Below, piece by piece: positions 43,750 through 52,853 of a stretch of DNA of 64,000 nt. The DNA lies in NCBI RefSeq assembly GCF_036569345.1, contig NZ_DATCQT010000025.1, positions 43,467 through 107,466 on the forward strand, in the 5' to 3' direction. The DNA is from Clostridium_AD sp036569345 (GTDB taxonomy: Bacteria > Bacillota > Clostridia > Clostridiales > Clostridiaceae). The notes below the pieces were generated by a model. The model did not search any database and had not been told where the DNA came from. It saw nothing but the letters and a program-made list of their open reading frames with translations. A program made the translations under genes and the position numbers. Positions within the stretch are counted from its first letter, which is position 1; every line of letters begins with the position of its first letter.

Positions 43750-44730
43750 TTGAGTATATCAAACAGTAAGGTTATTGATATGTATAAAACTATGCTAAAA
43801 ATAAGAAAATTCGAAGAGGTTGCTATGAAGGCATCTGCAGAAGGACGAATTCCTGGGTTTATTCACTTATATATAGGGGAAGAAGCTATTGCTACAGGAG
43901 TATGTTCAAATCTAAGAAATGATGATTATATTACAAGTACTCATAGAGGTCATGGTCACATAATTGCTAAAGGTGGAGATTTAAAATTAATGATGGCAGA
44001 ACTTTTTGGAAAAGCAACAGGCTATTGTAAAGGAAGAGGTGGCTCGATGCATATATCAGATGCCACAAAAGGTATCATAGGAGCAAATGGCATAGTAGGT
44101 GCTGGTCACGATTTATCTTTAGGAGTAGGTTTAAGTGCACAATACAGAGGAACTGATCAAGTTTGTATATGTTTCTTCGGCGATGCATCAACAAATCAAG
44201 GTACATTCCATGAAGCAATGAACATGGCTAGCGTGTGGAAATTACCAATTGTATTTGTATGTGAAAATAATGGATATGGAATATCAATGAGTCAAAAGAG
44301 ACATATGGCAATTAAGGATGTAGCAGATAGAGGAGTATCCTATAATGTTCCTGGAGTTGTAGTTGATGGAAATGATGTTTTTGCAGTTTCTGGAGCAGCA
44401 GCTGAAGCTATAAAAAGTGCAAGAGAAGGTAAGGGACCAACATTATTAGAATGCAAGACTTATAGACAAAGAGGACATTTTGAAGGAGATCCCGGGACCT
44501 ATAAACCAAAGGAAGAACAGGCAGCATGGTTAAAAAAAGATCCTATTCCAAGGTTCGAAAAATATTTACTTGAAAATTCAATTTTAAGCGAAGAAGGAAT
44601 GACTGAAGTACAAACTGATATTAGTAGCCAAATTCAAGGAGCTGTAGAATTTGCAGATAATAGTCCTGAACCACAATTAGAATCAGCAGTTACAGATGTC
44701 TATAGTGACATAATAGAGGAGGTAAGATAA
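43750..44730 (+). CDS. acoA: Acetoin dehydrogenase E1 component, alpha subunit (TPP-dependent)
   Basis: A 326-residue subunit of the acetoin dehydrogenase complex, which cleaves acetoin with TPP and hands the acetyl group to the lipoyl E2. The thiamine-diphosphate motif runs from FFGDASTNQGTFHEAMNMA to VFVCENNGYG, within the family GD-N30-NN spacing. GYCKGRGGSMHI and RGHFEGDPGTY are typical of AcoA and pyruvate dehydrogenase E1 alpha. The start is taken as TTG 43750 because GGGAGG ends 8 bp before it, while the in-frame ATG at 43744 is only 2 bp from that site. It is first in the operon after the sigma-54 promoter. RGGAGGTAAGATAAT leads into acoB. Confidence 0.93.
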   Translation: MSISNSKVIDMYKTMLKIRKFEEVAMKASAEGRIPGFIHLYIGEEAIATGVCSNLRNDDYITSTHRGHGHIIAKGGDLKLMMAELFGKATGYCKGRGGSMHISDATKGIIGANGIVGAGHDLSLGVGLSAQYRGTDQVCICFFGDASTNQGTFHEAMNMASVWKLPIVFVCENNGYGISMSQKRHMAIKDVADRGVSYNVPGVVVDGNDVFAVSGAAAEAIKSAREGKGPTLLECKTYRQRGHFEGDPGTYKPKEEQAAWLKKDPIPRFEKYLLENSILSEEGMTEVQTDISSQIQGAVEFADNSPEPQLESAVTDVYSDIIEEVR

Positions 44731-44731
44731 T

Positions 44732-45703
44732 ATGAAAACTATGACTTATATGGAAGCTCTAAGACAAGCATTAATAATTAAAATGAGGGAAGATGAAAAC
44801 GTATTAATATTGGGCGAAGACGTAGGAGCCTTTGGAGGATGTTTTGGATTAACAGCAGGACTTTTTGATGAATTTGGTGCAAAAAGAGTAATAGATACTC
44901 CAATATCTGAAGGAGCAATAGTTGGATGTGCTATAGGCGCAGCTGCTACAGGCTTAAGGCCAATTGCAGAAATAATGATGGGAGATTTTGTTACAGTTGC
45001 AATGGACATGTTAGTCAATCAGGCTGCAAAACTAAGATATATGTCAGGTGGAAAAATGAGTATTCCATTGGTTGTTAGATTGCCAGGTGGTGGTGGAATG
45101 TCCGCCGCTGCTCAACATTCACAGTCTTTAGAAGCTTGGCTTACTCATATACCTGGACTTAAGGTTGTTTATCCATCAACTCCAGCTGATGCAGCAGGAT
45201 TACTCCTTACAGCTATAGATGATGACAATCCTGTCGCATTTTATGAACATAAAGGCCTCTATGCCTTAAAAGGCGAAGTTCCAGATGACATCAAACCAAT
45301 ACCATTTGGAGTTGCTGATATAAAAAGGGAAGGAAAAGATATTACTATTATAGCTACAGGTAAAATGGTTCATGAAGCCTTAAGTGCTGCCGAGCAGCTT
45401 TCAAAGGACGGAATTGAAGCAGAAGTAGTAGATCCAAGGACACTATTCCCATTGGATAAAGAAACTATATTCAATTCTGTAAAGAAAACTAATAAAGTAT
45501 TAGTCGTTACAGAAGAAAATAAAAGAGGAGGATATGGTGGGGAAATTTCAGCAATGATAAGTGAAGAATGTTTTGATAATCTTGATGCTCCAGTAGTTAG
45601 AATAGGAGCACTCAATACTCCAATACCATTTGCATCATGCCTTGAAAATTTTGTGCTCCCTGATTCTAAGGATATAGTTAATGGAGTAAAAAAATTATTT
45701 TAA
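44732..45703 (+). CDS. acoB: Acetoin dehydrogenase E1 component, beta subunit
   Basis: A 323-residue partner of AcoA. Typical blocks are the N-terminal TYMEALRQALIIKMREDENVLILGEDVG, AFGGCFGLT, DTPISEGAIVGCAIGAAATGLRPIAEIM, and the C-terminal transketolase domain with VDPRTLFPLDKETI and VVTEENKRGGYG. The E1 beta chain shapes the active site with AcoA in an alpha2-beta2 tetramer. It begins 1 bp after acoA, with AGGAGG inside the end of acoA. Similar to AcoB rather than PdhB by operon context; sequence alone cannot fully separate the two, so acetoin specificity rests on AcoR, sigma-54 control and gene order. Confidence 0.92.
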   Translation: MKTMTYMEALRQALIIKMREDENVLILGEDVGAFGGCFGLTAGLFDEFGAKRVIDTPISEGAIVGCAIGAAATGLRPIAEIMMGDFVTVAMDMLVNQAAKLRYMSGGKMSIPLVVRLPGGGGMSAAAQHSQSLEAWLTHIPGLKVVYPSTPADAAGLLLTAIDDDNPVAFYEHKGLYALKGEVPDDIKPIPFGVADIKREGKDITIIATGKMVHEALSAAEQLSKDGIEAEVVDPRTLFPLDKETIFNSVKKTNKVLVVTEENKRGGYGGEISAMISEECFDNLDAPVVRIGALNTPIPFASCLENFVLPDSKDIVNGVKKLF

Positions 45704-45722
45704 TTTTAATAAACTCAAATAG

Positions 45723-45759
45723 ATATTCTTTATGCTAAAGATTATGGCGTAAAGAATAT
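45723..45759 (+). other. Intercistronic hairpin between acoB and acoL
   Basis: ATATTCTTTA-t-GC and GC-g-TAAAGAATAT form a 12-bp stem with one mismatch, 20 bp after acoB. There is no clean U-run, so it is more likely a processing or attenuation element than a full terminator; 73 bp separate it from acoL. Confidence 0.55.
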
Positions 45760-45832
45760 TTATATTATTCACAACATTAAATAATTACCTCAAAATTCCA
45801 ATTAAAATTTTAATGTAAAGGAGTTTTTAAAA

Positions 45833-47206
45833 ATGGATTATGATATTACAGTAATTGGAGGTGGACCTGGCGGATATGAATCGGCAATTAAAGCGTCTCA
45901 GCTAGGTAAAAAAGTTTGTATAGTTGAAAGCACACATTTTGGTGGCGTGTGTCTCAATGAAGGATGTATTCCTACAAAAACTCTCATTAAAACGGCCAAT
46001 GTTCTTCATGATGTTAAAGCAGCTAATAAATTTGCAGTTGAAGGTGTCGATGTTGAAAATATAAAAGTATCAATGCAAAAATTACAAAAGAGAAAACAGA
46101 TCGTTATTTCTCAACTTGTTAATGGTGTAAAAGGACTTCTTAGGGGAAATAAAGTTGCGATAGTTGAAGGTAAAGCCTCTTTCGTAGATAAAAATACAAT
46201 CCGTGTTGGGGACACAAAAATCACTTCAGAATACTTTATTATAGCTACTGGTTCTAACACATTTATGCCCCCTTTCATAACACAGGAAGGAAAAACAAAC
46301 ATTATCACTAGCAAAGAAGCATTAGAATTCGATTATGTACCAGAAACAATTGCCATTATTGGTGGTGGTGTTATTGGTGTTGAATTTGCTTATCTTCTTT
46401 CAAGACTTGGTAGCAAAGTTTATGTTCTTGAACTTATGGACAAAATTCTTCCCATGGTTGATGAAGAGGTATCTAACATGGCTAAAAAAAGGCTTTCAAG
46501 TGAAGGTACTACATTCTATACAGGGGCTAAGGTTAAAAAAGTATCGGGAAATAATGTTATGTATGAGTTAAAAGGCAAAGAAGAGTTTGTTACAGCTGAT
46601 GTTGTACTTATGGCTGTTGGAAGAACTCCAAATACTGATGGACTTAATGCAGAAGGTATTGGAATTGAGTTCAATAAAAAAGCAATAAAAACGGATAATT
46701 CACTTAGAACTAATATTCCTAACATTTATGCAATTGGTGATGTTAATGGAAAGGTTATGCTTGCTCATACAGCTTCTCATGAAGGTATTATTGCTGTTAA
46801 AAATATTTGTGGAGAAAACGAAACAATTTCATATGACAAAATTCCATCTTGTATATATATTGATCCAGAGATTGCATGTATAGGAATTACGGAAGCAGTC
46901 GCTAAAGAAAAATATAAAAATGTTAAGGTGGGTAAATTCCCAATGTTTGCTAATGGAAAATCATTAGTTGAGGGTGACACAGAGGGTATTGTCAAAGTTA
47001 TTATTGATGGAGACCTTAATGAAATTCTTGGTGTTCATCTTTATGGAAAACATACTACAGATATGATTGCTGAAATTTCTTTAGCCATGACACTCGAAGC
47101 TACTGCAGATGAAGTTATTAAAACAATTCATCCTCATCCTTCAGTATCTGAAGCTGTACCAGAAGCATTTATGGCTTCAATTGGAAAGGCAATTAATTTT
47201 ATTTAA
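45833..47206 (+). CDS. acoL: Dihydrolipoyl dehydrogenase (E3)
   Basis: A 457-residue flavoprotein that reoxidises the dihydrolipoyl arm of E2 with NAD+. It has the FAD dinucleotide fold DYDITVIGGGPGGYESAIKA at the start, the redox-active pair Cys40/Cys45 in GGVCLNEGCIPTK, the NAD fold IAIIGGGVIGVEFAYLLSRLG, the second FAD motif IYAIGDVNGK, and the active-site base pair in HPHPSVSEAVPEA (H435, E440). There is no fused lipoyl domain. RBS AAAGGAG lies before the ATG. It follows acoB after 130 bp with a hairpin in between, so its level may differ from that of E1. Members of this group also serve other 2-oxoacid complexes. Confidence 0.95.
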   Translation: MDYDITVIGGGPGGYESAIKASQLGKKVCIVESTHFGGVCLNEGCIPTKTLIKTANVLHDVKAANKFAVEGVDVENIKVSMQKLQKRKQIVISQLVNGVKGLLRGNKVAIVEGKASFVDKNTIRVGDTKITSEYFIIATGSNTFMPPFITQEGKTNIITSKEALEFDYVPETIAIIGGGVIGVEFAYLLSRLGSKVYVLELMDKILPMVDEEVSNMAKKRLSSEGTTFYTGAKVKKVSGNNVMYELKGKEEFVTADVVLMAVGRTPNTDGLNAEGIGIEFNKKAIKTDNSLRTNIPNIYAIGDVNGKVMLAHTASHEGIIAVKNICGENETISYDKIPSCIYIDPEIACIGITEAVAKEKYKNVKVGKFPMFANGKSLVEGDTEGIVKVIIDGDLNEILGVHLYGKHTTDMIAEISLAMTLEATADEVIKTIHPHPSVSEAVPEAFMASIGKAINFI

Positions 47207-47270
47207 TAATATAAAGTTTAAATCGTATAAATTATTCATATATTATAAAATGCAAAATGGAGGGGATTTT

Positions 47271-48578
47271 ATGGCAAAGGTTATAGTTATGCCAAAGCTC
47301 GGAATGACAATGAAAGAAGGTACATTGACTACCTGGAATAAAAAAGAAGGAGATACAGTTGAAGTAGGAGAATCTTTATTTCACTTAGAAACAGATAAGT
47401 TGAGCAATGAAGTTGAATCAAATGATGCGGGAGTAGTAAGAAAATTACTTGTACAAGAAGGTGATATAGTTGAATGTTTGGTGCCAATTGCAATTATTGC
47501 TAGCGCCGATGAAGATATATCTTCTATACTAAATGAACTTTCCGGTGGTAGTGTACCCGAGGAAGAAAGTAATACAAAAGCACCGGAAAAGAAGATTGAA
47601 GAAATTAAGAGTGAAAATATAAAATCAGGAAGAATAAAGGCATCACCTGCAGCTAAAAAGATAGCTTTAGAAAACAATATAGATATCACACTAGTTGAAG
47701 GTACCGGTCCACAGGCAAGAATAACAATCGAAGATGTGGACAAGTATATTAAAAATAGTAAAACCAAACCAAAAGTGTCCCCAGTGGCAAGCAAACTAGC
47801 AGAGAAATTAAATATAAATTTAGCAGGTATTCAAAAGAATGAAAGAATAATGAAGGAGGATGTTTTAGCTCTTTATAAGAATATTGAAACTCCTTTAAAT
47901 AATCATGTTGAAAAGAGAGTTCCAATGTCTCAAATGAGAAAAATAGTTGGCTCTAGAATGCATGAAAGCTGGCTTACTTCACCAAGAGTAACTTTTAATA
48001 TAAAGATTGATACAACTAGCTTAAAGAAAATTAAGAATGCACTTAAAGATGTATGTAAAGTAACTTATACAGATTTGCTAGTAAAGATTGTTTCCAAGGT
48101 ACTACTAGAATATCCATTACTTAATTGTTCTGTTGATGGTGAAGAATTAATCTTAAGAAACTATGTCAACATAGGTGTAGCGGTAGGTCTAGATGATGGA
48201 CTCATGGTACCTGTAATTAAATATGCTAACGAAATGGGACTAGAACAAATTTCAGCTAACGTAAAAGATTTAGTTCTAAGAGCAAGGAATAACAAACTTA
48301 CTATGGACGAGCTTACGGGTGGTACATTTACAATAACCAATATTGGAATGTATGGTATAGAATCTTTCTCTCCAATTATAAATCAACCAGAAGTTGCTAT
48401 CCTCGGAGTAAATAAAATTACAGAAACTCCAGTAGTTGAAAATGGTGAAATAGTTATAAAACCTCTTATGAATTTATCACTTACTGCCGACCATAGAGCA
48501 GTAGATGGATCAGTAGCAGCTCAATTTTTAGCAAAACTTAAAGTCTATATTGAGAAACCTGAGTTGTTATTTTTATAG
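47271..48578 (+). CDS. acoC: Dihydrolipoyl acetyltransferase (E2) with two peripheral subunit-binding domains
   Basis: A 435-residue E2 core. The start is ATG 47271 behind GGAGGGG; a longer frame upstream is not coding. The lipoyl domain (1-78) bears Lys43 in LETDKLSNEVES. Two consecutive E3/E1-binding modules follow: residues 121-160 (RIKASPAAKKIALENNIDIT..ITIEDVDKYI) and 168-203 (KVSPVASKLAEKLNINL..IMKEDVLALY). The catalytic domain (about 210-435) ends with DHRAVDGSVAAQF, His408 and Asp412 being the acyl-transfer pair. E2 accepts the acetyl group from AcoAB and gives it to CoA. Two binding domains in tandem are less usual than one. Confidence 0.93.
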   Translation: MAKVIVMPKLGMTMKEGTLTTWNKKEGDTVEVGESLFHLETDKLSNEVESNDAGVVRKLLVQEGDIVECLVPIAIIASADEDISSILNELSGGSVPEEESNTKAPEKKIEEIKSENIKSGRIKASPAAKKIALENNIDITLVEGTGPQARITIEDVDKYIKNSKTKPKVSPVASKLAEKLNINLAGIQKNERIMKEDVLALYKNIETPLNNHVEKRVPMSQMRKIVGSRMHESWLTSPRVTFNIKIDTTSLKKIKNALKDVCKVTYTDLLVKIVSKVLLEYPLLNCSVDGEELILRNYVNIGVAVGLDDGLMVPVIKYANEMGLEQISANVKDLVLRARNNKLTMDELTGGTFTITNIGMYGIESFSPIINQPEVAILGVNKITETPVVENGEIVIKPLMNLSLTADHRAVDGSVAAQFLAKLKVYIEKPELLFL

Positions 48579-48648
48579 AAGATATATTAGTATGGTAAAC
48601 TCCTGTAACAGTGCTATTTAAAGATTATATTGGAGAGGAAGTGACTTT

Positions 48649-49650
48649 ATGTTATTTGTTAAGCATAGCAATACAAATCCTTATAAAAATCACGCCATAG
48701 AAGAATTCTTAATGAGTAAATTTAATGAAGATTGTTTTATGTTATGGCAAAATCAAAAGTGCATTTTAATTGGTAGTTATCAGAATGCTTACAATGAAAT
48801 AAATGTTGACTATGTAAAACAATATAATATTCCTGTAGTACGAAGGATTACAGGAGGAGGCGCTGTATTTAACGATGAAGGTAATTTCAATTTTTCATTT
48901 ATTAGTTCTAATGTAGATAAAAATGGTTTTAATGAAGATAAGGACTGTTTTAATTTCGAAAAATTCACAACCCCTATTGTCTTGGCACTTAATAAACTTA
49001 GTGTTAAGGCTGAAATTTCAGGAAGAAATGATTTGACTATTAATGGCAAGAAATTCTCTGGGAATGCACAATACAAAGGTAAGGATAAAGTGCTGCACCA
49101 TGGCACCCTTCTTTTCTCTTCAAACATATCTGATTTAGCTAATGCACTTAAAGTTAACCCTATAAAGATTGAAAGCAAAGGAATAAAATCTATTAAAAGT
49201 CGTGTAACCAATATTTGTGAGTACCTTAAGATTTCTATGACAACGCAGGAATTTAAGGAGTATCTTTTTAATGAAGTGTATAATGCTACTGCAAATGCAG
49301 AAATTTATCAAATTACAGAAAATGATTGGAAAGAAATTAATTATATATCAGAAAAAAAATACTCTACTTGGGAGTGGAACTATGGACAAAATCCCCAGTT
49401 TACTATGGAAAGAGAGAAAAAATTTGTAGCAGGTATAGTTCAGGCTTCTATGAATTTCACTAAAAATAAGATTCAAAACATAAAAATACATGGGGATTTT
49501 TTCAGTGAAAAAGATATATCTATTGTTGAAAATGCTCTGATAGGAGTTTCTTATGATTATAAATCAATACAAGAAGCCCTTAAAGATTTTAATATGCAAA
49601 AATATTTTATCAACATATCCACTCAAAACATTTTGGATGTATTAATTTAA
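48649..49650 (+). CDS. lplA: Lipoate-protein ligase A
   Basis: A 333-residue enzyme that attaches free lipoate or octanoate to E2 lysines through a lipoyl-AMP intermediate. The adenylate-binding RRITGGGAVFNDEGNFNFSFI (usual RRxxGGGxVxHD; here Asn replaces the His), the catalytic-Lys block NDLTINGKKFSGNAQ and HGTLLFSSN follow the family order. The C-terminal third (about 245-333) is the accessory domain of the larger LplA/LplJ type. GGAGAGGAAG precedes the ATG. Its place right behind acoC shows that the operon supplies its own E2 modification. The ligase could also load octanoate for the lipoyl synthase encoded next. Confidence 0.93.
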   Translation: MLFVKHSNTNPYKNHAIEEFLMSKFNEDCFMLWQNQKCILIGSYQNAYNEINVDYVKQYNIPVVRRITGGGAVFNDEGNFNFSFISSNVDKNGFNEDKDCFNFEKFTTPIVLALNKLSVKAEISGRNDLTINGKKFSGNAQYKGKDKVLHHGTLLFSSNISDLANALKVNPIKIESKGIKSIKSRVTNICEYLKISMTTQEFKEYLFNEVYNATANAEIYQITENDWKEINYISEKKYSTWEWNYGQNPQFTMEREKKFVAGIVQASMNFTKNKIQNIKIHGDFFSEKDISIVENALIGVSYDYKSIQEALKDFNMQKYFINISTQNILDVLI

Positions 49651-49664
49651 TACGAGGTGATAAA

Positions 49665-50522
49665 ATGATAAGTACCAAAAAACCAGATTGGTTAAAAGTA
49701 AGAATAAAAGCGGGATCAAATACAGGTAATATCAGTAATATATTAAAAAAGCACGGTTTGAATACTGTTTGTGCTCAGGCCGACTGCCCAAATTTATATG
49801 AGTGTTTTAACAGAGGTACTGCCACATTTATGATCTTAGGTAAAAATTGTACTAGAAACTGTAAATTTTGCAAAGTTACAAAATCTGAGCCAGAGGAGTT
49901 AGATCCATTGGAGCCTGAAAATATTGCGAAAGCTATAAAGGAAATGAATTTGAAGCACACGGTTATAACCTCTGTAACAAGGGATGATCTCCCGGACGGT
50001 GGAGCAAGTCATTTTGCAAATACAATATCAGAAATTAAAAAACTCTGTCCGAATGTTACAATAGAAGTTCTTATTCCTGATTTTAAAGGAGATTATGAAT
50101 CATTAAAAAAGGTTGTTAATGCTAAACCCTATGTTCTTAATCATAATATTGAAACAATCCCCAGTTTATACTCTGCTGTACGGCCAATGGCTGTGTATAA
50201 ACGTTCCTTAGAGCTCTTAAAAAGGGTTAAAGAAATAGACAATGACATATTCACCAAATCTGGATTTATGGTTGGTCTTGGTGAAAATGAGGATCAAGTT
50301 ATAGAACTTCTAAAAGATTTAAAAGAAGTTAACTGTGATATTATTACAATAGGACAATACCTTCAACCTTCAAAAAATCACTATGAGGTTGTTGAATATG
50401 TACACCCCGATCAATTTAAAAAATATGAGAATATCGCAAAGGAAATGGGGTTTATGTATGTAGCTTCTGGACCACTTGTTAGAAGTTCATATCATGCAGA
50501 AGATGAGTTAAGTAGTTTGTAA
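49665..50522 (+). CDS. lipA: Lipoyl synthase (radical SAM)
   Basis: A 285-residue radical-SAM enzyme that inserts two sulfurs into protein-bound octanoyl groups. It shows the auxiliary-cluster motif Cys-x4-Cys-x5-Cys (CAQADCPNLYEC) and the radical-SAM motif CTRNCKFC (CxxxCxxC), followed by PDGGASHFANTI, MVGLGENEDQVIELL and the conserved C-terminal RSSYHAED motif that ligates the auxiliary cluster. GAGGTG lies 8 bp before the ATG and the gene begins 14 bp after lplA. No lipB is seen in the window, so octanoylation probably relies on LplA. Ends the aco operon with a strong terminator. Confidence 0.95.
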   Translation: MISTKKPDWLKVRIKAGSNTGNISNILKKHGLNTVCAQADCPNLYECFNRGTATFMILGKNCTRNCKFCKVTKSEPEELDPLEPENIAKAIKEMNLKHTVITSVTRDDLPDGGASHFANTISEIKKLCPNVTIEVLIPDFKGDYESLKKVVNAKPYVLNHNIETIPSLYSAVRPMAVYKRSLELLKRVKEIDNDIFTKSGFMVGLGENEDQVIELLKDLKEVNCDIITIGQYLQPSKNHYEVVEYVHPDQFKKYENIAKEMGFMYVASGPLVRSSYHAEDELSSL

Positions 50523-50554
50523 ATTAGGTATTTATAGTTAATTTGTACTAAAAT

Positions 50555-50588
50555 AAATAAAAAGGAGCAGAAATGCTCCTTTTTATTT
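50555..50588 (+). terminator. Terminator of the aco operon
   Basis: AAATAAAAAGGAGC and GCTCCTTTTTATTT: perfect 14-bp arms, 6-nt loop, symmetric so it can act on both strands. Confidence 0.93.
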
Positions 50589-50784
50589 ATCAATTTGTAT
50601 CCTTTCTCCAAATTTCATAACAAAATACAACTTCTACCACATGGTTTATTCATCACTTTTTATGTTAAAATAGAATCATACGAGATAAAAATATATGTTG
50701 TATTTTCTCTTGTAATCCCTTTGAAAGAATATCATAATATATAATGTACAGAGTAGTAAAAAATTCGTATTAGTAGGTGTGAAT

Positions 50785-51450
50785 ATGAGTAGAATTAGAA
50801 TTTTTACAGGTCATTTTGGAAGTGGAAAAACAGAAATTGCCCTAAACTATGTTATGGATCTCGCTAAAACAGGAAAAAAGGTAGCCTTAGTCGATATTGA
50901 TATAGTAAATCCATATTTTTGCTCTAGAAACATGAAGGAGAAACTAGAGAAGCTAGGGATTAAGCTTATAGCCTCAAGCTCTAATCTCATGAATGCCGAG
51001 CTAATGGTTATACCATCCAATGTTTATGGCGTATTTAATGACAAGAGCTTTGACGTAGTAATGGATATAGGTGGAGATGATCAAGGTTCCCTTGTACTTA
51101 GGCAATATAATGAATATCTAAAGCAAGAATCTTATGATATGTATTTTGTTATAAATAATAATAGACCATTTACTTCTAATAAGGAGGAAACAATTGAATA
51201 CCTTAAATCAATTGAAAGAGCATCAGGTCTTATTGTTACGCACCTTATCTCGAACACCAATTTGTCCTATGAAACAAACATCGAAGACATTATTAAAGGC
51301 GATAAAATAGTTTCAGAGATTTCTCAGCAACTTAAAATTCCATATAAGTATATTGTTTGTACAAAAGACTTGGCTGACATTGTTAAAAACAAAGTTCACG
51401 CTAAAGTATATCCTATTGAAATATATATGAAGCCACCATGGAGGAAATAA
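50785..51450 (+). CDS. P-loop ATP-binding protein linked to the 2-oxoacid oxidoreductase
   Basis: A 221-residue cytosolic NTPase-like protein. The start is ATG 50785 behind TAGGTG. Walker A is GHFGSGKTE near residue 9, a deviant-type KTE P-loop; ALVDIDIVNPYFCSR and VMDIGGDDQG resemble the switch regions of ParA/MinD/CobQ-like proteins. The rest does not match a characterised enzyme I can name. In anaerobes this gene type often stands beside the KGOR genes, as here, 106 bp ahead of korD; a maturation or assembly role is a guess. No membrane segments. Confidence 0.7.
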   Translation: MSRIRIFTGHFGSGKTEIALNYVMDLAKTGKKVALVDIDIVNPYFCSRNMKEKLEKLGIKLIASSSNLMNAELMVIPSNVYGVFNDKSFDVVMDIGGDDQGSLVLRQYNEYLKQESYDMYFVINNNRPFTSNKEETIEYLKSIERASGLIVTHLISNTNLSYETNIEDIIKGDKIVSEISQQLKIPYKYIVCTKDLADIVKNKVHAKVYPIEIYMKPPWRK

Positions 51451-51556
51451 AAATAATAACTTAATATTGTAGAATCAATATATTTATATATAATTTAAAT
51501 CTTTTAGTTTAATGTAATCGTTTTAAAATAATATTGATATATAAGGAGGGGTTTTA

Positions 51557-51766
51557 GTGCCAAAGGTAACATTTAGAGAAGATAGATGTAAAGGTTGCAA
51601 ACTATGTATTAGTGTATGTCCAAAAAACATTATTATGATGTCCACTAAATTGAATATTAAAGGACATCATCCTGCCTCGATAACTGCTGATAAAATGAAA
51701 GATTGCGTAGGATGTGCATCTTGTGCGAAAATGTGTCCTGACTGTGTAATTACAGTGGAAAAATAA
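51557..51766 (+). CDS. korD: 2-oxoacid:ferredoxin oxidoreductase, delta (ferredoxin) subunit
   Basis: A 69-residue polyferredoxin with two [4Fe-4S] motifs: CKGCKLCISVCPKNII and CVGCASCAKMCPDCVI. It passes electrons from the TPP-dependent core to soluble ferredoxin. The GTG start lies behind AGGAGGGG. First of the four-subunit set and 16 bp ahead of korA, which starts after its own AGGAGG. Confidence 0.93.
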   Translation: MPKVTFREDRCKGCKLCISVCPKNIIMMSTKLNIKGHHPASITADKMKDCVGCASCAKMCPDCVITVEK

Positions 51767-51782
51767 CAAGGAGGAAATTATT

Positions 51783-52853
51783 ATGGGTGAAAAAGTTTTA
51801 ATGAAAGGTAATGAAGCAATTGGAGAAGCAGCCATTAGAGCAAATTGTATGGCCTTTTTCGGTTATCCAATTACACCACAGACTGAGGTTGCAGCATTTA
51901 TGTCAAGGATGATGCCCAAAATAGATAGAGTTTTTTTGCAGGCTGAAAGTGAAGTAGCAGCAATAAATATGCTATATGGTGCAGCTGGGAGTGGCGTTCG
52001 ATGTATGACCTCATCAAGTAGTCCTGGAATAAGTTTAATGTCTGAAGGCATTTCCTATATAGCAGCAGCAGAACTCCCTTGCGTTATAGTAAACATTGTT
52101 CGCGGAGGTCCCGGACTTGGAAGTATACAACCAGCTCAATCAGATTATTTCCAAGCAACAAGGGGTGGTGGTCATGGTGACTATAACTTGCCTGTTCTCG
52201 CACCAGCATCAATTCAGGAAATGGTAGATTTGGTTCAAGAAGCTTTCGATATAGCTGATATATATAGAAATCCTGTTATGGTTATGGGTGATGGAATGCT
52301 GGGTCAAATGATGGAACCAGTTGAATTTATAGATAGACCAGCAAAAAAACTTCCTGTAAAAGATTGGGCAGCAAATGGTCTTAATGGACGTAAAACTCAT
52401 AATATAATAAATTCATTATTTTTAGACCCTGATACATTAGAACAACATAATATCCATTTGCAAGCAAAATATGCCGAAATAACAAAAAATGAAGTTAGAT
52501 ACGAAATGATTAATTGTGAAGAAAATTGTGATCTTATATTAGTTGCATATGGGACAACTTCAAGAATATGCAAAAATGTAGTTAACTGGGCAACAAAAGA
52601 ATGCTTAAAAGTTGGACTTATAAGACCAATAACACTATGGCCCTTCCCAATTGAAGCATTTGAAAAAACAATAAATAAAACTAAATACGGTTATTTGTCA
52701 GTAGAAATGAGTTGTGGACAAATGGTTGAGGATATAAGACTTGCAGTAGAAGGTAGAAAACCGGTAGCCTTCTACGGAAGATCAGGCGGAGTAGTTCCGC
52801 ATCCTACTGATATATTAGATAAAGTAAAAGAGATAACAGGAGGCGTAAAATAA
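51783..52853 (+). CDS. korA: 2-oxoacid:ferredoxin oxidoreductase, alpha subunit
   Basis: A 356-residue subunit of the KGOR/VOR complex. It contains the pyrimidine-binding and dimer regions typical of PFOR-type alpha chains: KGNEAIGEAAIRANCMAFFGYPITPQTEVAAF, then SEVAAINMLYGAAGSGVRCMTSSSSPGISLMSEGISYIAAAELP, here read as ASGSG/SSSPGIS motifs, and a C-terminal transketolase-like domain. It contains no [4Fe-4S] motif. AGGAGG precedes the ATG. Its TAA overlaps the start codon of the beta subunit (TAATG). The substrate, 2-oxoglutarate or a branched 2-oxoacid, cannot be set from sequence alone; both 'Kor' and 'Vor' labels fit. Confidence 0.92.
   Translation: MGEKVLMKGNEAIGEAAIRANCMAFFGYPITPQTEVAAFMSRMMPKIDRVFLQAESEVAAINMLYGAAGSGVRCMTSSSSPGISLMSEGISYIAAAELPCVIVNIVRGGPGLGSIQPAQSDYFQATRGGGHGDYNLPVLAPASIQEMVDLVQEAFDIADIYRNPVMVMGDGMLGQMMEPVEFIDRPAKKLPVKDWAANGLNGRKTHNIINSLFLDPDTLEQHNIHLQAKYAEITKNEVRYEMINCEENCDLILVAYGTTSRICKNVVNWATKECLKVGLIRPITLWPFPIEAFEKTINKTKYGYLSVEMSCGQMVEDIRLAVEGRKPVAFYGRSGGVVPHPTDILDKVKEITGGVK

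Noticed and set aside
46335..46571. Plus-strand frame inside acoL
   Set aside because: Out-of-frame shadow of the dihydrolipoyl dehydrogenase gene; low-complexity hydrophobic product.
47109..47270. In-frame extension of acoC upstream of ATG 47271, overlapping the end of acoL
   Set aside because: The extension lies in another frame of acoL, has no ribosome site and gives hydrophobic nonsense; GGAGGGG before 47271 fixes the start.
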